Below, one piece after another: positions 60,424 to 64,000 of a stretch of 64,000 nt of DNA (position 1 is the first letter of the stretch; each line of letters starts with the position of its first letter). A model generated the notes under the pieces. That model was not told the DNA's origin, searched no databases, and saw only the letters and a program-made list of their open reading frames with translations. The stretch lies in contig NZ_FQWF01000013.1 in NCBI RefSeq assembly GCF_900129585.1, positions 62,001 to 126,000 of the forward strand, written 5' to 3'. The position numbers and the translations under genes are program-made. This DNA comes from Flavobacterium micromati (GTDB lineage: Bacteria; Bacteroidota; Bacteroidia; Flavobacteriales; Flavobacteriaceae).

Positions 60424-61303
60424 AATTTAAAATTTGGTAAAACAAAAAAATAATTGGTGCCACAAATATAACACTATCTAAACGATCTAGTATGCCTCCG
60501 TGACCAGGCATTATACTTCCGCTATCTTTAACACCTGCTATTCGCTTAAATTTAGATTCTATTAAATCGCCAATAGTTCCAGCGATTCCAGTAATTACAG
60601 CAATTGATGTCCAAATTAAAATGGATCTTTCGCTAAATTGAGGATTTGCTTTAATATAATACTTAGAGATTAAATAACCGGCTATAACAGCGAATACGAT
60701 TCCGCCTACAAGTCCTTCGATTGTTTTTTTAGGTGATATTTTTTCGAAAAGTTTTGTTCGTCCTATTGATTTGCCTACGATATAAGCAAATGTATCATTT
60801 GTCCAAACCAAAATAAACAGTCCTATTATAATTTTTGGATTATAATCATTTATACCAAATGATATTTTTGTTATAAACACAAATGGTAAAATGATATATC
60901 CTATTAAATAAAGGTATTTGGATGATGTACTTATCTTCTGAATACTATCGTAAAATAAAAATAGAATACATTTTATTGACACTACTAATGAAATAACTAA
61001 TAGTACAATGTTCAGTTGCTGGATGTTAATATTAATAGCAACATTAGCATTAAATATTTTGTTTATTCTTTCGATCGTGATGTTATTGTAACTGCTGATT
61101 AATGTTACTGAAGTGTAAATCAAAAATCCAATAAATAATGGAAATGCTTTTTTTAAATCGACTAAATTGCAAAATTCATAAATTGCAATTAGTAGAAAAA
61201 TTCCAAATAAAATGAAAAAGGTTTCAGTGGAGTATAAAATAGAAACAAGTAATAATACAATATAAACAGCTCCTGATATACCTCGTTTTAGAGTTTCATT
61301 CAT
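60413..61303 (-). CDS. cdsA: Phosphatidate cytidylyltransferase
   Basis: A 296-residue membrane enzyme making CDP-diacylglycerol from phosphatidate and CTP. The C-terminal signature SKFKRIAGVKDSGSIMPGHG continues into GILDRLDS, matching the CdsA pattern, and the KTIEGLVGGIVFAV loop is also present. About eight helices are predicted. It supplies the substrate used by the CDP-alcohol enzymes and sits directly before psd. Confidence 0.95.
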   Translation of the reverse strand: MNETLKRGISGAVYIVLLLVSILYSTETFFILFGIFLLIAIYEFCNLVDLKKAFPLFIGFLIYTSVTLISSYNNITIERINKIFNANVAININIQQLNIVLLVISLVVSIKCILFLFYDSIQKISTSSKYLYLIGYIILPFVFITKISFGINDYNPKIIIGLFILVWTNDTFAYIVGKSIGRTKLFEKISPKKTIEGLVGGIVFAVIAGYLISKYYIKANPQFSERSILIWTSIAVITGIAGTIGDLIESKFKRIAGVKDSGSIMPGHGGILDRLDSVIFVAPIIFLFYQILNYVS

Positions 61304-61304
61304 T

Positions 61305-61907
61305 TTAAAGATCTTCTACAAGGAGTAAATAAAGATTTTTTGCTGAACTTCCGTATTGAGTAAAGTCTTCTTCTTTAACTTTTCGAAAGTATTTTATAGT
61401 CGTGATATTAGTGGGATAATCTGTAATATATTTTCTTTTTATGGCGCTTAAGCCGTCTGTTTTTTCTCCGATGATTTGGCTTGTTTTGGCTACAACGATA
61501 ATGTTTTCTGGCAATTCGTTCGGTTTATGTTGTTTTATCTGCTTTGACGAAAATAAAATCGAACCTTCATCAGCTATTAAATTTTCACAACTTGCAAGGA
61601 CGAATTTAGGGTTTTTGGGATTGTTGTAGGTTAGTTTATTGTCATCTAGCATGCTAACTAAAGCTGGATCGTAACATAAAACTTCACTCTCAAACCAATC
61701 GTTTTCTTCTAATATATTTTCAAATTGTTCTTTTACCTCTTCGTAATTTTCACAATATAAAAACTTGCCACCATTTTTTTTAAAGTTATGAATAAAAAGT
61801 TCATCTATAGCGGTAGTATTTTCGGTAAAAGGTTTACTGAATTCAGTTTCTTTTTCTTCATCGGAAGATAAATTACTAGACCCAAAAAATTTTCTAAAAA
61901 GACTCAT
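61305..61907 (-). CDS. LUD-domain protein (LutC/YkgG-like)
   Basis: A 200-residue protein with a LUD domain of the LutC type (VLCYDPALVSMLDDNKLTYN, LASCENLIADEGSILFSSK, IIVVAKTSQIIGEK). No LutA or LutB genes for lactate use are near. In Flavobacteriaceae the gene stands between ftsH and cdsA. Its function is not known. A -7 element lies at 61945-61952, suggesting that the LUD-cdsA-psd-acbP message starts here. Confidence 0.85.
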   Translation of the reverse strand: MSLFRKFFGSSNLSSDEEKETEFSKPFTENTTAIDELFIHNFKKNGGKFLYCENYEEVKEQFENILEENDWFESEVLCYDPALVSMLDDNKLTYNNPKNPKFVLASCENLIADEGSILFSSKQIKQHKPNELPENIIVVAKTSQIIGEKTDGLSAIKRKYITDYPTNITTIKYFRKVKEEDFTQYGSSAKNLYLLLVEDL

Positions 61908-61944
61908 ATGCTTTTAATGTACTGTATTAATATTTCAAAACGTT

Positions 61945-61952
61945 CAAAGATA
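61945..61952 (-). promoter_or_regulatory. -7 element of the LUD-cdsA-psd-acbP operon
   Basis: Minus-strand TATCTTTG, exact consensus, 38 nt before the LUD ATG, just past the ftsH terminator. Confidence 0.55.
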
Positions 61953-61995
61953 AAAAAATCTTAACTCAAAATTGGTTTTTGAATTAAGATTTTTA
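61952..61995 (-). terminator. Terminator of ftsH
   Basis: Minus-strand arms AAAAATCTTAA and TTAAGATTTTT with additional TCAAAA/TTTTGA pairs, ending in T7. It separates ftsH from the LUD operon. Confidence 0.8.
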
Positions 61996-62017
61996 AAAAA
62001 TTGAGAAATGATGTAAT

Positions 62018-63943
62018 TTATGATACTACTGCACCTAGATTTTTATCAAATGTTCTTTTTCCGAATATAGCTTCTAAATCATCTTTAAAGATTACTTCTT
62101 TTTCGATTAAAATGTCGGCGAGCTGGTTTAACTTATCTTTATTTTGTTCCAAGATATTTATGGCTCTTTCATATTGACCTTCAATCAAAGCAGAGATTTC
62201 GGCATCAATAACTTTCGCGGTTTCATCAGAATATGGTTTTGAAAAATTATAATCCCCCTGTCCTGATGAATCGTAATAAGTAACATTTCCTATTTTATCG
62301 TTTAAACCGTATATAGTTACCATTGCACGTGCCTGCTTGGTTACTTTTTCTAAATCACTTAACGCGCCTGTCGATATTCTATCAAATGTTACTTTTTCAG
62401 CAGCTCGTCCGCCCATTGTTGCGCACATTTCATCAAGCATTTGATCTGTTCTCACAATCTGTCTTTCTTCTGGCAAGTACCACGCTGCGCCTAAACTTTG
62501 GCCGCGCGGAACAATTGTCACTTTAATAAGAGGAGCAGCATGTTCTAGCATCCAACTAACAGTTGCGTGTCCAGCTTCATGAATTGCAATTGCTCTTTTT
62601 TCGTCAGGAGTGATTATTTTATTTTTCTTTTCGAGACCACCTATTATTCTATCAACAGCATCAAGGAAATCTTGTCTATCAACAGCAGTTTTATTATGAC
62701 GAGCAGCAATTAATGCAGCTTCATTACATACGTTTGCAATATCAGCGCCAGAGAAACCTGGAGTTTGTTTTGCTAGGAAATCTAGATCAAGACCTTCCAC
62801 TTTTTTGATAGGTGCTAAGTGAACCTGAAAGATTTCAGCTCTTTCTCTAATATCTGGTAAATCAACGAAAATTTGTCTGTCAAAACGGCCAGCACGCATT
62901 AATGCTTTGTCAAGCACATCAGCTCTGTTAGTTGCTGCTAGCACAATTACATTTGAATTTGTTCCAAAACCATCCATTTCTGTTAGTAATTGGTTCAAAG
63001 TATTTTCGCGTTCGTCGTTTCCACCAGACATGTTGCTTTTTCCTCTAGCTCTTCCTACTGCGTCAATTTCGTCAATAAAAATGATTGCTGGAGATTTTTC
63101 TTTTGCTTGCTTGAATAAATCTCGAACCCGAGATGCACCAACTCCTACAAACATTTCAACAAAATCAGAACCAGATAGCGAGAAGAAAGGCACCTGCGCT
63201 TCTCCGGCTACGGCTTTCGCCAATAATGTTTTTCCTGTTCCTGGAGGACCTACAAGTAAAGCTCCCTTCGGAATTTTACCGCCTAGATTTGTATATTTCT
63301 CAGGGTTTTTTAAAAATTCAACAATTTCTTGTATCTCTTCTTTTGCTCCTTCTAACCCAGCTACATCTTTAAACGTTGATTTAATATCTGTTTTTTCATC
63401 AAAAAGTTTCGCTTTTGATTTTCCAATATTAAAAATTTGACCACCTCCACCTGCACCACCACCTGACATTTTTCTCATAATGAAGATCCAAACCGCAATG
63501 ATAATGATGATAGGTAATAAACTTATTAAAATATCCGACCAATTGTTTTTTGGTAAGAAATTAAAGTCTTTTAACTTCCCTTCTTTTACAGCTTTCTCGA
63601 GTTTGTTCTGGAATATTTGATCATTACCGATGTCAAATGTGTAATGAGGTCCTTTATTAGGTCTATCAAAAACATCTTTTGACACTTTCTTGTGAGAAGC
63701 ATCTTTTAAAGCTGCGGCATTCAGGAATACTTCGGCTTCTGTCTTATTATATACGATAACTTTTTCTATTTGACCTTTTGCCAAAAAGTCATTGAATTTT
63801 GAAGAAGTTAACTGCCCTGGTTCATTTAAACTAGAACCGCCTGTTACAAAACTGATGAATAAAAAAATTAATAAAATTGCAGTATAAATTAACCACGGAC
63901 TTACTTTAAACTTATTCGGATTAGGATTTTTTTCTTTAGCCAT
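62018..63943 (-). CDS. ftsH: ATP-dependent membrane zinc protease FtsH
   Basis: A 641-residue AAA+ protease that degrades membrane and short-lived cytoplasmic proteins as a hexamer. Two membrane helices (about 16-33 and 138-156) flank a periplasmic domain. Walker A GPPGTGKT is at 232-239, Walker B DEID at 291-294, the arginine-finger region AGRFDRQ at 351-357, and zinc site HEAGH at 455-459. A Gly-rich linker SGGGAGGGG follows the second helix. It sits in the conserved rsfS-ftsH order. Confidence 0.98.
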   Translation of the reverse strand: MAKEKNPNPNKFKVSPWLIYTAILLIFLFISFVTGGSSLNEPGQLTSSKFNDFLAKGQIEKVIVYNKTEAEVFLNAAALKDASHKKVSKDVFDRPNKGPHYTFDIGNDQIFQNKLEKAVKEGKLKDFNFLPKNNWSDILISLLPIIIIIAVWIFIMRKMSGGGAGGGGQIFNIGKSKAKLFDEKTDIKSTFKDVAGLEGAKEEIQEIVEFLKNPEKYTNLGGKIPKGALLVGPPGTGKTLLAKAVAGEAQVPFFSLSGSDFVEMFVGVGASRVRDLFKQAKEKSPAIIFIDEIDAVGRARGKSNMSGGNDERENTLNQLLTEMDGFGTNSNVIVLAATNRADVLDKALMRAGRFDRQIFVDLPDIRERAEIFQVHLAPIKKVEGLDLDFLAKQTPGFSGADIANVCNEAALIAARHNKTAVDRQDFLDAVDRIIGGLEKKNKIITPDEKRAIAIHEAGHATVSWMLEHAAPLIKVTIVPRGQSLGAAWYLPEERQIVRTDQMLDEMCATMGGRAAEKVTFDRISTGALSDLEKVTKQARAMVTIYGLNDKIGNVTYYDSSGQGDYNFSKPYSDETAKVIDAEISALIEGQYERAINILEQNKDKLNQLADILIEKEVIFKDDLEAIFGKRTFDKNLGAVVS

Positions 63944-63962
63944 TACTACGGATTATATGTCT

Positions 63963-64000
63963 TTAGTATTTGTTTTCGATGGTGGTTATTTTAGCATCGC
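63963..64000 (-). CDS. rsfS: Ribosome silencing factor RsfS, C-terminal end only
   Basis: Only the last 12 codons are in the window (DAKITTIENKY then TAA at 63963-63965). The residues DAKI...IEN resemble the C-terminus of RsfS (typically WGDAKI/V), and rsfS precedes ftsH in Flavobacteriaceae. The stop is 19 nt before the ftsH ATG. The call depends mainly on gene order. Confidence 0.6.
   Translation of the reverse strand, partial: DAKITTIENKY

Noticed and set aside
1..64000. tRNA, rRNA or riboswitch genes
   Set aside because: No cloverleaf, rRNA-like or known aptamer sequence was recognised by eye on either strand; a dedicated covariance search was not possible.

Overview
The window is a chromosomal segment from a Bacteroidota bacterium, most likely a Flavobacteriaceae close to Flavobacterium. 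The evidence is the low G+C, the promoter elements of the form TAnnTTTG (no E. coli-type -10/-35), a secreted protein with a type IX secretion tail, SusC-like outer-membrane architecture, fused ccoN-ccoO, and the order rsfS-ftsH-LUD-cdsA-psd-acbP. No rRNA, tRNA, insertion sequence, phage or CRISPR array was seen.

Layout. 1-2.7 kb: end of a nucleoid-associated protein gene, a pRiA4b ORF-3-like protein, a small secreted protein and a hexapeptide acetyltransferase. 3-15.7 kb: a TonB-dependent receptor, a 1607-residue leucine-rich-repeat T9SS protein with a partner lipoprotein, a secreted DUF2141 protein, a secreted helical-repeat protein, a LytS-type histidine kinase fused to a 2TM domain, two free 2TM proteins and a LytTR response regulator. 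15.8-21.1 kb: CsbD-like protein, CDP-alcohol phosphatidyltransferase, heme A synthase, a ParE-type toxin pair, CCA-adding enzyme, GxxExxY protein, Sua5. 21.2-26.4 kb: a lipopolysaccharide-type glycosyltransferase and kinase cluster. 26.4-36.3 kb: dapD, a second toxin pair, ruvX, mqo, a FUSC membrane protein, def, a DUF5606 protein, mazG with a 70-bp tandem repeat at its end, and an amino-acid permease. 36.3-47.4 kb: an Fnr-type regulator, the complete cbb3 oxidase set (ccoI, ccoS, ccoNO, ccoQ, ccoP, ccoG, ccoH, a SafE-like protein) and hemN. 47.5-56.1 kb: a duplicated DUF349 gene fragment, a MazF toxin pair, the DUF349 gene, aroE, a TPR protein, a class III aminotransferase and an OstA-like protein. 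56.7-64 kb: a lipoprotein alpha-amylase, a lipoprotein superoxide dismutase, and the acbP-psd-cdsA-LUD-ftsH-rsfS block.

Two regulatory circuits can be read from the DNA. First, the TonB receptor, DUF2141 and helical-repeat genes each carry a 9+12+9-bp direct repeat whose second half, ACAGTTCAG, fits the LytTR binding consensus. In all three the -7 element begins exactly 34 nt after the repeat ends. The LytTR regulator encoded a few kilobases away is the obvious candidate for binding, so this looks like a self-contained regulon. Second, TGAT-N4-ATCA (Fnr-type) palindromes lie upstream of ccoI, ccoS and hemN, each centred 29.5-30.5 nt before a -7 element. This links the adjacent Fnr-type regulator to microaerobic respiration and oxygen-independent heme synthesis.

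Other structures of note are two members of an interspersed palindromic repeat family with conserved flanks and different inner hairpins (about 2768 and 53169), an inverted pair of G-rich repeats near 381 and 540, a 102-bp direct repeat that brackets the MazF toxin pair, and a perfect 63-bp duplication adding one repeat to the LRR protein. Protein functions are assigned by family recognition from sequence alone; no database search was run.
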